Counted from the stretch's first letter, positions 1 through 13,725 are shown. The stretch: 64,000 nucleotides of DNA from Acanthosepion esculentum (GCA_964036315.1 CAXIWW010000817.1:3507501-3571500), one strand, 5' to 3'. Program-made: numbers and translations. The notes: a model not told the origin generated them from the sequence alone.

Positions 1-120
1 ACGCAGACGACACCCAGTCCCAGAAAGTCCCACGCAGACGACCCCCCACCCAGGCGACAGTCCCAGAAAGTCCCACGCAGACGACCCTCAGTCCCAGAAA
101 GGCTCACGCAGACGAACCCC

Positions 121-2138
121 AGTCCCAGAAAGTCCCACGCAGACGACCCCCCCACCCAGGAGTCAGTCCAAGAATGTCCTACGCAAACGACACCCAGCCC
201 ATGTGAGACTCCCAGAAAGTCCCATGCAGACGACCTCCAGTCCCATAAAGTCCCACGCAGACGACCCCTCACCCAGGAGACAGTCCCAGAAAGTCCCACA
301 CAGACGACCCACGAGACAGGTGACAGTCCCAGAAAGTCCTACGCAGACGACCCAAGTCCCAGAAAGTCCCACGCAGACGACCCCCCACCCAGTCGACAGT
401 CCCAGAAAGTCCCACGCAGACGACCCCCATTCCCAGAAAGTCCCACGCAGACGACCCCCCACCCAGGAATCACTCCCAGAAAGTCCCACGCAGAAAGTCC
501 CACGCAGACGGCCCCCACCCAGGAGACAGTAACAGAAAGTCCCACGCAGACGACACCCAGCCCAGGAGACAGTCCCAGAAAGTCCCATGCAATCGACCTC
601 CAGTCCCAGCAAGTCCCACGCAGACGATCCCTCACTCAGGAGACAGTCCCAGAAAGTCCCACGCAGACGACCCACCAGACAGGAGACAGTCCCAGAAAGT
701 CCCACGCAGACGACCCCCCATCCAGGAGACAGTCCCAGAAAGTCCCACGCAGACAACCCCCACTCCCAGAAAGTCCCACGCAGACGACCCCCCCACCCAG
801 GCGACAGTCCCAGAAAGTCCCACGCAGACGACCCCCAGTCCCAGAAAGTCCCACGCAGACGACCCCCCACCCAGTCGACAGTCCCAGAAAGTCCCACGCA
901 GACGACCCCCATTCCCAGAAAGTCCCACGCAGACGACCCCCCACCCAGGAGACAGTCCCAGAAAGTCCCACGCAGACGACACCCAGTCCCAGAAAGTCCC
1001 ACGCAGACGGCCCCCACCAAGGAGACAGTCACAGAAAGAGCAACGCAGACGACCCCCCAACCCAGGAGACAGTCCCAGAAAGTCCCACGCAGACGACCCC
1101 CCACCCAGGCGACAGTCCCAGAAAGTCCCACGCAGACGACCCCCCCACCCAGGAGTCAGTCCAAGAATGTCCTACGCAAACGACACCCAGCCCATGTGAG
1201 ACTCCCAGAAAGTCCCATGCAGACGACCTCCAGTCCCATAAAGTCCCACGCAGACGACCCCTCACCCAGGAGACAGTCCCAGAAAGTCCCACACAGACGA
1301 CCCACGAGACAGGTGACAGTCCCAGAAAGTCCTACGCAGACGACCCAAGTCCCAGAAAGTCCCACGCAGACGACCCCCCACCCAGTCGACAGTCCCAGAA
1401 AGTCCCACGCAGACGACCCCCATTCCCAGAAAGTCCCACGCAGACGACCCCCCACCCAGGAATCACTCCCAGAAAGTCCCACGCAGAAAGTCCCACGCAG
1501 ACGGCCCCCACCCAGGAGACAGTAACAGAAAGTCCCACGCAGACGACACCCAGCCCAGGAGACAGTCCCAGAAAGTCCCATGCAATCGACCTCCAGTCCC
1601 AGCAAGTCCCACGCAGACGATCCCTCACTCAGGAGACAGTCCCAGAAAGTCCCACGCAGACGACCCACCAGACAGGAGACAGTCCCAGAAAGTCCCACGC
1701 AGACGACCCCCCATCCAGGAGACAGTCCCAGAAAGTCCCACGCAGACAACCCCCACTCCCAGAAAGTCCCACGCAGACGACCCCCCCACCCAGGCGACAG
1801 TCCCAGAAAGTCCCACGCAGACGACCCCCAGTCCCAGAAAGTCCCACGCAGACGACCCCCCACCCAGTCGACAGTCCCAGAAAGTCCCACGCAGACGACC
1901 CCCATTCCCAGAAAGTCCCACGCAGACGACCCCCCACCCAGGAGACAGTCCCAGAAAGTCCCACGCAGACGACACCCAGTCCCAGAAAGTCCCACGCAGA
2001 CGGCCCCCACCAAGGAGACAGTCACAGAAAGAGCAACGCAGACGACCCCCCAACCCAGGAGACAGTCCCAGAAAGTCCCACGCAGACGACCCCCCACCCA
2101 GGCGACAGTCCCAGAAAGTCCCACGCAGACGACCCCCA
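121..2138 (+). repeat. Tandem segmental duplication in A1, period 993 bp
   Basis: Bases 121 to about 1,145 recur at 1,114 to about 2,138 with a constant offset of 993 bp. Every stretch I compared, including rare unit variants near 203-260 and 1,196-1,253, matched without a difference. The copies part from their surroundings at about 121 on the left and 2,138 on the right. The period spans roughly 27 minisatellite units. Such identity implies a very recent duplication by unequal exchange or slippage, or else an assembly duplication. Confidence 0.9.
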
Positions 2139-4879
2139 GTCCCAGAAAGTCCCACGCAGACGAACCCCAGTCCCAGAAAGTCCAACGCTGACGACCCCCC
2201 ACCCAGGAGACAGTCCAAGAAAGTCCTACGCAGAGGACCCCCCAACCCAGGAGACAGTCCAAGAAAGTCCCACGCAGACGACCCCCAGTACCAGAAAGTC
2301 CCAAGCAGACGACCCCCAGTCCCAGAAAGTCCCACGCAGACGACCCCCCACCCAGGCGACAGTCCCAGAAAGTCACACGCAGACGACCCCCATTCCCAGA
2401 AAGTCCCACACAGACGACCCCCCACCCAGGAGACAGTCCCAGAAAGTCCCACGCAGACGACACCCAGTCCCAGAAAGTCCCACACAGACGGCCCCCACCA
2501 AGGAGACAGTCAGAGAAAGAGCAACGCAGACGACCCCCCCACCGAGGAGACAGTCCCAGAAAGTCCCACGCAGACGACCCCCATTCCCAGAAAGTCCAAC
2601 GCAGACGACACCCAGCCAAGGAGAGAGTCCCAGAAAGTCCCACGCAGATGACCCCCAGTCCCAGAAAGTACCACGCAGCTGACCCCCAGTCCCAGAAGGT
2701 CCCACGCAGACGACCCCCAGTCCCAGAAGCTCCCACGCAGACGACCCCCTAACCCAGAAAGTCCCACGCAGACGAACCCCAGTCCAAGAAAGTCCTACGC
2801 AGACGACCCCCCCACCCAGGAGACAGTCCCAGAAAGTCCCACGCAGACGACCCCCATTCCCAGAAAGTCCCACGCAGACGACCCCCCACCCAGGAGACAC
2901 TCCCAGAAAGTCCCATGCAGAAGACCTCCAGTCCCAGAAAGTCCCACGCAGACGAACCCTCACCCAGGAGACAGTCCCAGAAAGTCCCACGCAGACGACC
3001 CAACAGACAGGAGACAGTCTCAGAAAGTCCCACGCAGACGACCCCCAGTCCCAGAAAGTCCCACGCAGACGACCCACCACCCAGGAGACAGTCCCAGAGC
3101 CTCCGACGCAGACGACACCCAGTCCCAGAAAGTCCCACGCAGACGGCCCCCACCCAGGAAACAGTCCCAGAAAGTCCCACGCAGACGACCCACCAGACAG
3201 GAGACTGTCCCAGAAAGTCCCACGCAGACGACCCCCAGTCCCAGAAAGTCCCACGCAGACGACCACGCACCCAGGAGACAGTCCCAGAAAGTCCCACGCA
3301 GACGACCCCCACTCCCAGAAAATCCCACGCAGACGACCCCCCACCCAGGCGACAGTCCCAGAAAGTCCCACGCAGACGACCCCAGTCCCAGAAAGTCCCA
3401 CGCAGACGACCCCCCACTCAGGCGACAGTCCCAGAAAGTCCCACGCAGACGACACCCAGTCCCAGAAAGTCCCACGCAGACGAACACCAGTCCCAGAAAG
3501 TCCCACGCTGACGACCCCCCCACCCAGGAGACAGTCCAAGAAAGTCCTACGCAGACGACACACCACCTAGAAGACAGTCGCACAAAGTCCCACGCAGACG
3601 ACCCCCACCCAGGAGACAGTCCCAGAAAGACCCACGCAGAAAACGCCCACTCCCAGAAAGTCCGACGCAGACGACACCCAGTCCCAGAAAGTCCCACGCA
3701 GACGACCCCCCACCCAGGAGACAGTACAAGAATGTCCTAAGCAGAAGACCTCCAGTCCCAGAAAGTCCCATGCAGACGATCCCCACCCAGGAGACAGTCC
3801 AAGAAAGTCCCACGCAGACGACCCCCAGTCCCAGAAAGTCCCACGCAGATGACCCCCAGTCCCAGAAGGTCCCACGCGGATGACCCCCACTCCCAGAAGT
3901 TCCCACGCAGACGACCCCCCACCCAAGCGACAGTGCCAGAAAGTCCCACGCAGACGACACACCACCTAGAAGAGAGTCCCACAAAGTCCCACGCAGACGA
4001 CCGCCAGTCCCAAAAAGTCCCACGCAGACGAACCCCAGTCCCAGAAAGTCCCACGCAGACGACCACCCACCCAGGAGACAGTCCAAGAAAATTCTACGCA
4101 GACGACGCCCCCACCCATGAGTCAGTCCCAGAATGTCACACGCAGACGACCCCCAGTCCCAGAAAGTCCCACTCAGGCGACCCCCATACCCAAAAAGTCC
4201 CACAAAGACGACCCCCCACCCAGTAGTCAGTCCCAGAAAGTCCCACGCAGACGACCCCCTGTCCCAGAAATTCCTAAGCAGACGAACCCCCACACTGGAG
4301 ACAGTACCAGAAAGTCCCACGCAGACGATCCCAGTCCCAGAAAGTCCCACGCAGACGACCCCCCACCCAGGAGACAGTCCAAGAAAGTCCTACGCAGACG
4401 ACCCCCCCACCCAGGAGACAGTGCCAGAAAGTCCCACGCAGACGACCCCCATTCCCAGAAAGTCCCACGCAGAGGAACCCCCACCCAGGAGACAGTCCCA
4501 GAAAGTCCGACGCAGACGACACCCAGTCCCAGAAAGTCCCACGCAGACGGCCCCCACCCAGGAGACAGTAAGAGTAAGTGCAACGCAGACGACACCCAGC
4601 CCATAAGACCAACCCAGAAAATCCCATGCAGACGACCTCCAGTCCAAGAAAGTCCCACGAGACGACCCCTCACCCAGGAGACAGTCCCAGAACGTCCCAC
4701 GCAGACGACCCACCAGACAGGAGACAGTCCGAGAAAGTCCCACGCAGACGACCCCCAGTCCCAGAAAGTCCCACGCAGACGACACCCAGTCCCAAAATGT
4801 CCCACGCAGACGACCCCCCACCCAGGAGACAGTCCCAGAAAGTCCTACGCAGACGACACCCAGTCCCAGAAAGTCCCAC

Positions 4880-7800
4880 GCAGACGGCCCCCACCCAGGA
4901 GACAGTCACAGTAAGTCCCACGCAGACGACACTCAGCCCAGGAGACAGTCCCTGAAAGTACCATGCAGACGACCTCCAGTCCCAGAAAGTCCCACGCAGA
5001 CGACCCCCCACCCAGGAGTCAGTCCCAGAAAGTCCCACGCAGACGGCCCCACCCAGGAGACAGTCACAGAAAGTCGAACGCAGACGACACCCAGCCAAGC
5101 AGACAGTCCCAGAAAGTCCCATGCAGACGACCTCCAGTCCCAGAAAGTCCCACGCAGATGACCCCCAGTCCCACAAAGTCCCACGCAGACGACCCCCGAC
5201 CCAGCAGACATTTCCCAGAAAGTCCCACGCAGACCACCCCCAGTCCGAGTAAGTCCCACACAGACGAACCCCCACCCTGGAGTCACTCCCAGAACGTCCC
5301 ACGCAGACGACCCACCAGACAGGAGACAGTCCGAGAAAGTCCCACGCAGACAACCCCCAGTCCCAGAAAGTCCCACACAGACGAACCCCCACCCTGGAGT
5401 CACTCCCAGAACGTCCCACGCAGACGACCCCCCACCCAGGAGACAGTCCCAGAAAGTCCTACGCAGACGACACCCAGTCCCAGAAAGTCCCACGCAGACG
5501 GCCCCCACCCAGGAGACAGTCACAGTAAGTCCCACGCAGACGACACCCCACCCAGGAGACAGTCCCAGAAAGTCCCACTCAGACGACCCCCAGTCCGAGA
5601 AAGTCCCACACAGACGACCCCCCACCCAGGGGACAGTCCCAGAAAGTCCCATTCAGACGACCCCCAGTCCCAGAAAGTCCGACTCAGACGACCCCAGTCC
5701 CAGAAAGTCCCACACAGACGACCCCCCACCCAGGAGTCAGTCCCAGAAAGTCCCACGCAGACGACCCCCAGTCCCTGAAATTCCCACGCAGACGACTCCT
5801 CACCCAGGAGAATGTACCAGAAAGTCCCACGCAGAAGACCCCCCAGACAGGAGAGAGTCCCAGAAAGTCCCACGCAGACGACCCACAGTCCCAAAAATTC
5901 CCACGCAGACGACCCCCCACCCAGGAGACACTCCGAGAAAGTCCTACGCAGACGACACCCAGTCCGAGAAAGTCACACGCAGACCACCCCCAGTCACAGA
6001 AAGTCCCACGAAGACGACCCCCAGTCCCAGAAAGTCCGACGCAGACGACCCCCAGTCCAAAAAAGTCCCACGCAGACGACCCCCCACCCAGGAGACAGTC
6101 CAAGAAAGTCCTACGCAGACGACGCCCCCACCCAGGAGTCAGTCCCAGAAAGTCACACGCAGACGACCCCCAGTCCCAGAAAGTCCCACTCAGGCGACCC
6201 CCATACCCAGAAAGTCCCACAAAGACGACCCCCCCACCCAGGAGTCAGTCCCAGAAAGTCCAACGCAGACGACCCCCTGTCCCAGAAATTCCCAAGCAGA
6301 CGAACCCCCACTGGAGACAGTACCAGAAAGTCCCACGCAGACGATCCCAGTCCCAGAAAGTCCCACGCAGACGGCCTCCACCCAGGAGACAGTAAGAGAA
6401 AGTGCAACGCAGACGACCCCCCACCCAGGAGACAGTCCAAGAAAGTCCTACGCAGACGACCCCCCCACCAAGGAGACAGTCCCAGAAAGTCCCACGCAGA
6501 CGACCCATATTCCCAGAAAGTCCCACGCAGACGGCCCCCACCCAGGAGACAGTCACAGTAAGTCCCACGCAGACGACACTCAGCCCAGGAGACAGTCCCT
6601 GAAAGTCCCACGCAGACGGCCCCACCCAGGAGACAGTCACAGAAAGTCGAACGCAGACGACACCCAGCCAAGCAGACAGTCCCAGAAAGTCCCATGCAGA
6701 CGACCTCCAGTCCCAGAAAGTCCCACGCAGATGACCCCCAGTCCCACAAAGTCCCACGCAGACGACCCCCGACCCAGCAGACATTTCCCAGAAAGTCCCA
6801 CGCAGACCACCCCCAGTCCGAGTAAGTCCCACACAGACGAACCCCCACCCTGGAGTCACTCCCAGAACGTCCCACGCAGACGACCCACCAGACAGGAGAC
6901 AGTCCGAGAAAGTCCCACGCAGACGACCCCCAGTCCCAGAAAGTCCCACGCAGACGCCCCCCACCCAGGAGACAGTCCCAGAAAGTCCTACGCAGACGAC
7001 ACCCAGTCCCAGAAAGTCCCACGCAGACGGCCCCCACCCAGGAGACAGTCACAGTAAGTCCCACGCAGACGACACCCCACCCAGGAGACAGTCCCAGAAA
7101 GTCCCACTCAGACGACCCCCAGTCCGAGAAAGTCCCACACAGACGACCCCCCACCCAGGGGACAGTCCCAGAAAGTCCCATTCAGACGACCCCCAGTCCC
7201 AGAAAGTCCGACTCAGACGACCCCAGTCCCAGAAAGTCCCACACAGACGACCCCCCACCCAGGAGTCAGTCCCAGAAAGTCCCACGCAGACGACCCCCAG
7301 TCCCTGAAATTCCCACGCAGACGACTCCTCACCCAGGAGAATGTACCAGAAAGTCCCACGCAGAAGACCCCCCAGACAGGAGAGAGTCCCAGAAAGTCCC
7401 ACGCAGACGACCCACAGTCCCAAAAATTCCCACGCAGACGACCCCCCACCCAGGAGACACTCCGAGAAAGTCCTACGCAGACGACACCCAGTCCGAGAAA
7501 GTCACACGCAGACCACCCCCAGTCACAGAAAGTCCCACGAAGACGACCCCCAGTCCCAGAAAGTCCGACGCAGACAACCCCCAGTCCAAAAAAGTCCCAC
7601 GCAGACGACCCCCCACCCAGGAGACAGTCCAAGAAAGTCCTACGCAGACGACGCCCCCACCCAGGAGTCAGTCCCAGAAAGTCACACGCAGACGACCCCC
7701 AGTCCCAGAAAGTCCCACTCAGGTGACCCCCATACCCAGAATGTCCCACAAAGACGACCCCCCCACCCAGGAGTCAGTCCCAGAAAGTCCAACGCAGACG

Positions 7801-8039
7801 ACCCCCTGTCCCAGAAATTCCCAAGCAGACGAACCCCCACTGGAGACAGTACCAGAAAGTCCCACGCAGACGATCCCAGTCCCAGAAAGTCCCACGCAGA
7901 CGGCCCCCACCCAGGAGACAGTAAGAGAAAGTGCAACGCAGACGACCCCCCACCCAGGAGACAGTCCAAGAAAGTCCTACGCAGACGACCCCCCCACCAA
8001 GGAGACAGTCCCAGAAAGTCCCACGCAGACGACCCCCAT
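4880..8039 (+). repeat. Tandem segmental duplication in A1, offset 1,573 then 1,529 bp
   Basis: The segment beginning near 4,880 is repeated from about 6,535. Early in the pair the offset is 1,573 bp (for example 5,064-5,261 against 6,637-6,834). After about 5,440 it is 1,529 bp (for example 5,520-5,894 against 7,049-7,423), so the second copy has lost 44 bp near 6,945. It also lacks a short piece present at 4,960-5,035. A few point differences separate the copies (for example around 6,181-6,200 against 7,710-7,729), which makes this duplication older than the 993-bp one. Similarity ends near 6,510 and 8,039. Confidence 0.85.
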
Positions 8040-9563
8040 TCCCAGAAAGTCCCACGCAGACGAACCCCCACCCAGGAGACAGTCCCAGAAAGTCCGACGC
8101 AGACGACACCCAGTCCCACAAAGTCCCACGCAGACGATCCCCAGTCCCAGAAAGTCCAACGCAGACGACCCCAAGTCCCAGTAAGTCCCATGTAGACGAC
8201 CCCCACCCAGGAGACAGTCCCAGAACGTCCCACGTAGACGACCCCCACCCAGGAGACAGTCCCAGAAAGTCCGACGCAGACGGCCCCCACCCAGGAGACA
8301 GTACCAGAAAGTCCCATGCAGACGACCCCGCAGACAGGAGACAGTCCCACCCTGGAGACAGTACCAGAAAGTCCCACGCAAACGACCCCGCAGACAGGAG
8401 ACAGTCCCAGAACGTCCCACGCAGACGACCCCACACCCAGGAGACAGTCCCAGAAAGTCCCACGCAGACGACGCCCAGTCCCAGAAAGTCCCACTCAGAC
8501 GACCCCCAGTCCCAGAAAGTCCCACACAGACGACCCCCCACCCAGGAGACAGTCAAAGAATGTCCCACGCAGAAGACCCCCTGTCCCAGAAATTCCCACG
8601 CAGACGACCCACCACCCTGGAGACAGTGCCAGAAAGTCCCACGCAGACGACACCCCAGACAGGAGACAGTCCCATAAAGTCCGACGCAGACGACCCCCAG
8701 TCCCAGAAATTCCCACGCAGACGACCCCCCGCCCAGGAGACAGTCCAAGAAAGTCCTACGCAGACGACCCCCCACCCAGGAGACAGTACAAGAAAGTCCT
8801 ACGGAGACGACCCCCCACCCAGGAGACAGTCCCAGAAATTCCCGCGCAGACGACCACCCCGCATGAGACAGTCCAAGAAAGTCCCACGGAGACGACCCAC
8901 AGTCCCAGAAAGTCCAACGCAGACGACCCCCATCCATGAGACCGTCCCAGAAATTCCCACGCAGACGACCTCTAGTCCCAGAAAGTCCCAGGCAGACGAC
9001 CCCAAGACAGGAGACAGTTCCAGAAAGTCCCACGCAGACGACCCCCAGTCCCAGAAAGTCCCACGAAGACGACCCCCCAGCCAGGAGACAGACCCAGAAA
9101 GTCCCACGCAGACGACGGCCCACCCAGGAGACAATCCCAGAAAGACCCACCAGACGGACCCCTGTCTCAGAAAGTCCCACGCAGACGACTCCCCACCCAG
9201 GAGACAATCCCAGAAAGAACCACGCAGACGACCCCCAGTCCCAGAAAGTCCCACGCAGACGAGTCACAGTCCCAGAAAGTCCCACGTAGACGACCCCCAC
9301 CCAGGAGACAGTCCCAGAAAGTTCCACGGAGACGACTCCCAGTCCCACAAAGTCCCACGCAGACGATCCCCAGTCCAAGAAAGTCCCACGCAGACGACCC
9401 CCCACGCAGGAGACAGTCCCAGAAAGTCCAACGCAGACGACCCCAAGTCCCAGTAAGTCCCATGTAGACGACCCCCCACCCAGGAGACAGTCCCAGAACG
9501 TCCCACGTAGACGACCCCCACCCAGGAGACAGTCCCAGAAAGTCCCACGCAGACGAACCCCCA

Positions 9564-9575
9564 CCCCATCAGCAA
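9564..9575. other. Junction A1 to B1
   Basis: An A unit stops within its cacccagg segment and B starts at cagcaatctcagg, about position 10 of the 60-bp B monomer. There is no linker. The short shared letters around ca/cag allow a microhomology join. Confidence 0.85.
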
Positions 9576-12500
9576 TCTCAGGCTGCTGCAAGCCGAATTC
9601 TCCTGACTCTTTGTGCAAATTGCCTTACAAGCAATCCCAGGCGTCTACGAGCCGACTTCTCTTGTCTCTTTTGTGAAAATTGCCTTAAAAGCAATCTCAG
9701 GCTGCTACAAAACGACATCTTTTGTCTCTTTTTTAAAAACTGCCTTACAATCAATATCAGCCAGCTACAAGCCGAATACGCCTGGCTATTTTGTGAAACT
9801 GCCTTTCAAGCAATCTCAGGCCTCTACAAATCGACATATGCTGGCTCTTTTGTTACAACTGCCTTACAAGCAATCTCAGGCTTCAGTAATATGAATTATC
9901 CTGGCTTTGGTGCGAATTGCCTTACAAGCAATCCCAGGCGGCTACGAGCCGATTTCTCGTGGCCCTTTTATGGCAACTGCCTTACAAGAAATCTCAGGCT
10001 GACACAAGCCGAATTCTCATTGCGCTTTTGTGACAACTGCCTTACAAGAAATGTCAGGCTGCTACGAGCCGACTTCTCTTGGCTCTTTTGTGAAACTGCC
10101 TTACAAGTAATCTCAGGCTGCTACAAGCCGAGTTCGCCTTGCGCTTTTGTGACAACTGCCTTACAAGCAATGTCAGGTTGCTACCAGCCGACTTCTCTTG
10201 GCTCTTTTGTGAAAGCTGCCTTACAAGTAATATCAGGCCGCTACAAATCGACATCTCCTGTCTCTTTTGTGAAAACTGCCTTACAAGCAATCTCAGGCTG
10301 CTACAAGCCGAATTCTCCTGGTTCTATTGTGACGACTGCCTAACAAGCAATCTCAGGCTGCAGCAATCCCAAGTCTCTTGGCTTTATGTGCCAATTGCCT
10401 TACAACCAATCCCAGGCAGCTACGAGCCGATTTCTCCTGGCTCATTTGTGGCAACTGCCTTACAAGCAATCTCATGCTCCAGCAAGCCGAATTCTCCTGG
10501 CTCTTTTGTGCAAATAGTCTTACAAGCAATCCCAGGGGTCTAGAGGCAACTTCTCTTGTCCGTTTTTTAAAAACTGCCTTAAAAGCAATCTTTGATTGCT
10601 ACAAAACGACATCTTTTGTCTCTTTTTTAAAAACTGCCTTACAATCAATCTCAGCCTGCTACAAGCCGAATACGACTGGCTCTTTTGTGAAACTGCCTTA
10701 CAAGCAATCTCAGGCTGCCGCTAGTCCAATTCTCCTGACTTTTTGTGCCAATTGAATTACAAGCAATCCCAGTCTGCTATGAGCCGATTTCTCCTGGCTC
10801 TTTTGTGGCAACTGCCTTACAAGAAATCTCAGGCTGCTACAAGCCAAATTCTCCTGGCGCTTTTGTGACAACTGCCTTAAAAGCAATGTCAGGCTGCTAC
10901 GAGCCGACTTCTCTTGGCTCTTTTGTGAAAACTGCCTTACAAGCAATGTCAGGCTGCTACGAGCCGACTTCCCTTGCTCTTTTGTGAAAACTGCCTTACA
11001 ATTAATATCAGGCCGCTACAAATCGACATCTCCTGTCTCATTTGTGACAACTGCCTTACAAGTAATATCAAGCTGCTACAAAACGACATCTCCTGTCTCT
11101 TTTGTTAAACTGCCGTACAAGCAATCTCAGGCTGATACAAGCCGAATACGCCTGGCTCTTTTGTGAAAGTGCCTTGCAATCAATCTCAGGCCGCTACAAA
11201 TCGACATCTCCTGTCTCTTTTGTGAAAACTGCCTTACAAGCAATCTCAGGCTGCAGCCAGGACAGTTCTCCTGACGTTTTGTGCCAATTGCCTTAAAAGC
11301 AATCCCAGGCGGCTACATGCCGATTTCTCCTGGCTCTTTTGTGGTAACTGCCTTACAGGCAATCTCAGGCTGCTACAAGCCGAATTCTCCTGGTTCTATT
11401 GTGACAACTGCCTTAAAACAATCTCAGGCTGCAGCAATCCCAATTCTCCAAGATTTTATTGTCAATTGCCTTACAAGAAATCCCAGGCGGCTACGAGCCG
11501 ATTTCTCGTGACTCATTTGTGGCAACTACCTTACAAGCAAACAGAGGCGGCTACGAGCCGATTTCTCCTGGCCCTTCTGTGGCAACTGCCTTACAATAAA
11601 TCTCATGCTGCTACAAGCCGAATTATCCTGGCACTTTTGTGACACCTGCCTTACAAGCAATGTCAGGCTGCTACAAATCGACATATCCTGGCTCATTTGT
11701 GACAACTGCAAAACAAGAAATCTCAGGCTGCTGCAAGCCGAATTCTCCTGGCTCTTTTGTGCAATTTGCCTTACAAGCAATCCCAGGCGTCTACGAACCG
11801 ACTTCTCTTGTCTCTTTTGTGAAATCTGCCTTAAAAGCAATCTCAGGCTGCTACAAACGACATCTCCTGTCTCTTTTTTTTAAACTGCCTTACAAGCAAT
11901 CTCAGCCTGCTACAAGCCGAATACGCATGGCTATTTTGTGAAACTGCCTTACAAGAATCTCAGGCCGCTACAAATCGACATATGCTGGCTCTTTTGTTAC
12001 AACTACCTTACAAGCATTCTCAGGCTGCAGCAATATGAATTCCTTTGGCTTTTTGTGCGAATTGTCTTACAAGCAATCCCAGGCGACTACGAGCCGTTTT
12101 CTCCTGGCCCTTTTGTGGCAACTGCCTTACAAGAAATGTCAGGCTGCTATGAGACGACTTCTCTTGGCTCTTTTGTGAAAACTGCCTTACAAGTAATATC
12201 AGGCTGCTACAAGACGACATCTCCTCTCTCTTTTGTGAAACTGCCTTACAAGCAATCTCAGGCCGCTACAAGCCGAATACGCCTGGCTCATTTGTGAAAT
12301 TGCATTGCAAGAAATATCAGGCTGCTACAAATCGTCATCTCCTTCTCTTTTGTGACAACTGCCTTACAAGCAATCTCAGTCTGCCGCCAGCACAGTTCTC
12401 CTGACTTTTTGTGCCAATTGCCTTAAAAGCAATCCCAGGCGGCTAAGTGCCGATTTCTCCTGGCTCTTATGTGGTAACTGCCTTACAAGCAATCTCAGGC

Positions 12501-13018
12501 CGCTACAAATCGACATATCCTGGCTCTTTTGTGACAACTGCTTTACAAGCAATCTCAGGCTGCCGTTAGTCCAATTCTCCTGATTTTTTGTGCTAATTGC
12601 CTTACAAGCAATCCCCGGCTGCTACGAACCGATTTCTCCTGGCTCATTTGTGTTATCTGCCTTACAAGCATTCTCAGGCTGCAGCAATATGAATTCTCCT
12701 GGCTTTTTGTGCGTATTGACTTACAAGCAATCCCAAGCGGCTACGATCCGATTTCTCCTGGCTCATTTGTGGCAACTGCCTTACAAGCAATCTCAGGCTG
12801 CAGCAAGCCGAATTCTCCTGGCTTACAAATTGCCTTAAAAGCAAGCCCAGTCGCCTACGAACCGACTTCTCTTGTCTCTTTTGTGAAAACTGCCTTAAAA
12901 GCAATCTCAGACTCCTTCAAAACGACATCTCCTGTCTCTTTTTTTAAAACTGCCTTACAATCAATCTCAGCCTGCTACAAGCCGAATACGTCGGGCTTTT
13001 TTGTGACAACAGCCTTAC
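9570..13018 (+). repeat. Satellite family B, block B1, forward part (60-bp monomer)
   Basis: These are tandem 60-bp monomers; a clean example runs 10,276-10,335. Recurrent words are ctgccttacaagcaat, ctcaggctgctaca and ctcttttgtg. Several monomer types are told apart by the middle: ccgaattctcc, cgatttctcc, cgacttctctt, cgacatctcc, cgaatacgcc and a cagcaatatgaatt type. The types recur in a loose fixed order, giving a higher-order repeat of about 600-660 bp. The cagcaatatgaatt marker lies near 9,886, 12,033 and 12,690, the last two 657 bp apart. About 57 monomers are present. The length of exactly 20 codons keeps two plus-strand frames open, which explains the small open frames here. Confidence 0.93.
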
Positions 13019-13030
13019 TGAGATTACTTT
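13010..13030. other. Strand-switch (head-to-head) junction within B1
   Basis: Forward B ends at agccttac and reverse B starts at tgagatt. Bases around gtgacaacagcct and aggcagttttcac form imperfect inverted arms around a spacer of about 15 bases, so the point could form a hairpin. Larger arms of up to about 700 bp exist because both sides are B satellite. Confidence 0.85.
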
Positions 13031-13725
13031 TAGGCAGTTTTCACAAAAGAGAAGGAGATGACGATTTGTAGCAGCCTGATATTGCTTGCAAGGCAATTTC
13101 ACAAAAGAGTCAGGCGTATTCGGCTTGTGGCGGCCTGAGATTGCTTGTAAGGCAGTTTCACAAAAGAGACAGTAGATGTCGTTTTGTAGCAGCCTGACAT
13201 TACTTGTAAGGCAGTTTTCACAAAAGAGTCAGGAGAAGTCGGCTCGTAGCACCCTGACATTGTTTGTAAGGCAGTTGTCACAAAAGCTCCAGGAGAATTC
13301 GGCTTGTAGCAGCTTCATATTACATGTCAGGCAGTTTTCACAAAAGAGCCAAAAGAAGTCGGCTCGTAGCAGCCTGACATTGCTTGTAAGGCAGTTGTCA
13401 CAAAAGCCCCAGGAGACTTCGGCTTGTAGCAGCCTGAGATTTCTTGTAAGGCAGTTGCCACAAAAGAGCATGGAGAAATCGGCTCGTACGCGCCTGGGAT
13501 TGCTTGTAAGGCAATTCGCACAAAAAGCCAGGAGAATTCATATTGCTGCAGCCTGAGAATGCTTGTAAGGCAGATGCCACAAATGAGCCAGGAGAAATCG
13601 GTTCATAGCAGCCTGGGATTGCTTGTAAGGCAATTGGCACAAAAAGTCAGGAGAAGTGGACTAGCGGCAGCCTGAGACTGCTTGTAAGGCAGCTGTCACA
13701 AAAGAGCCAGGACATGTCGATTTGT
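13018..13725 (-). repeat. Satellite family B, block B1, inverted terminal segment
   Basis: From about 13,018 the same 60-bp satellite continues on the opposite strand for some 12 monomers, up to the C array. Read as reverse complement, its monomer order follows the forward higher-order repeat. Its innermost monomers match the unusual forward monomers at about 12,295-12,365, which carry the rare words gcaaga/gcaatatcagg and cgtcatctcc. It is therefore an inverted relative of the adjacent higher-order repeat unit rather than random B sequence. Confidence 0.9.

Larger units (their letters stand above)
1..9568 (+). repeat. Satellite family A, block A1 (C-rich 31/43-bp minisatellite)
   Basis: This is a head-to-tail array of short units built on the words cccagaaagt, cccacgcaga and cgaccccc. 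Two unit lengths alternate irregularly. The 31-bp form ends in cccccagt; the form of about 43 bp carries an extra cacccaggagacagt segment (example 2,859-2,901). The 31-bp consensus has 14 C, 9 A, 6 G and 2 T, so the plus strand is about 65% GC and nearly T-free. The array runs off the left edge of the window, and I estimate some 260 units here. Many point variants fall at the two CpG sites of the unit. All six frames of the consensus lack stops, so the long open frames seen here are not evidence of genes. No family name is recognised. Confidence 0.95.
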
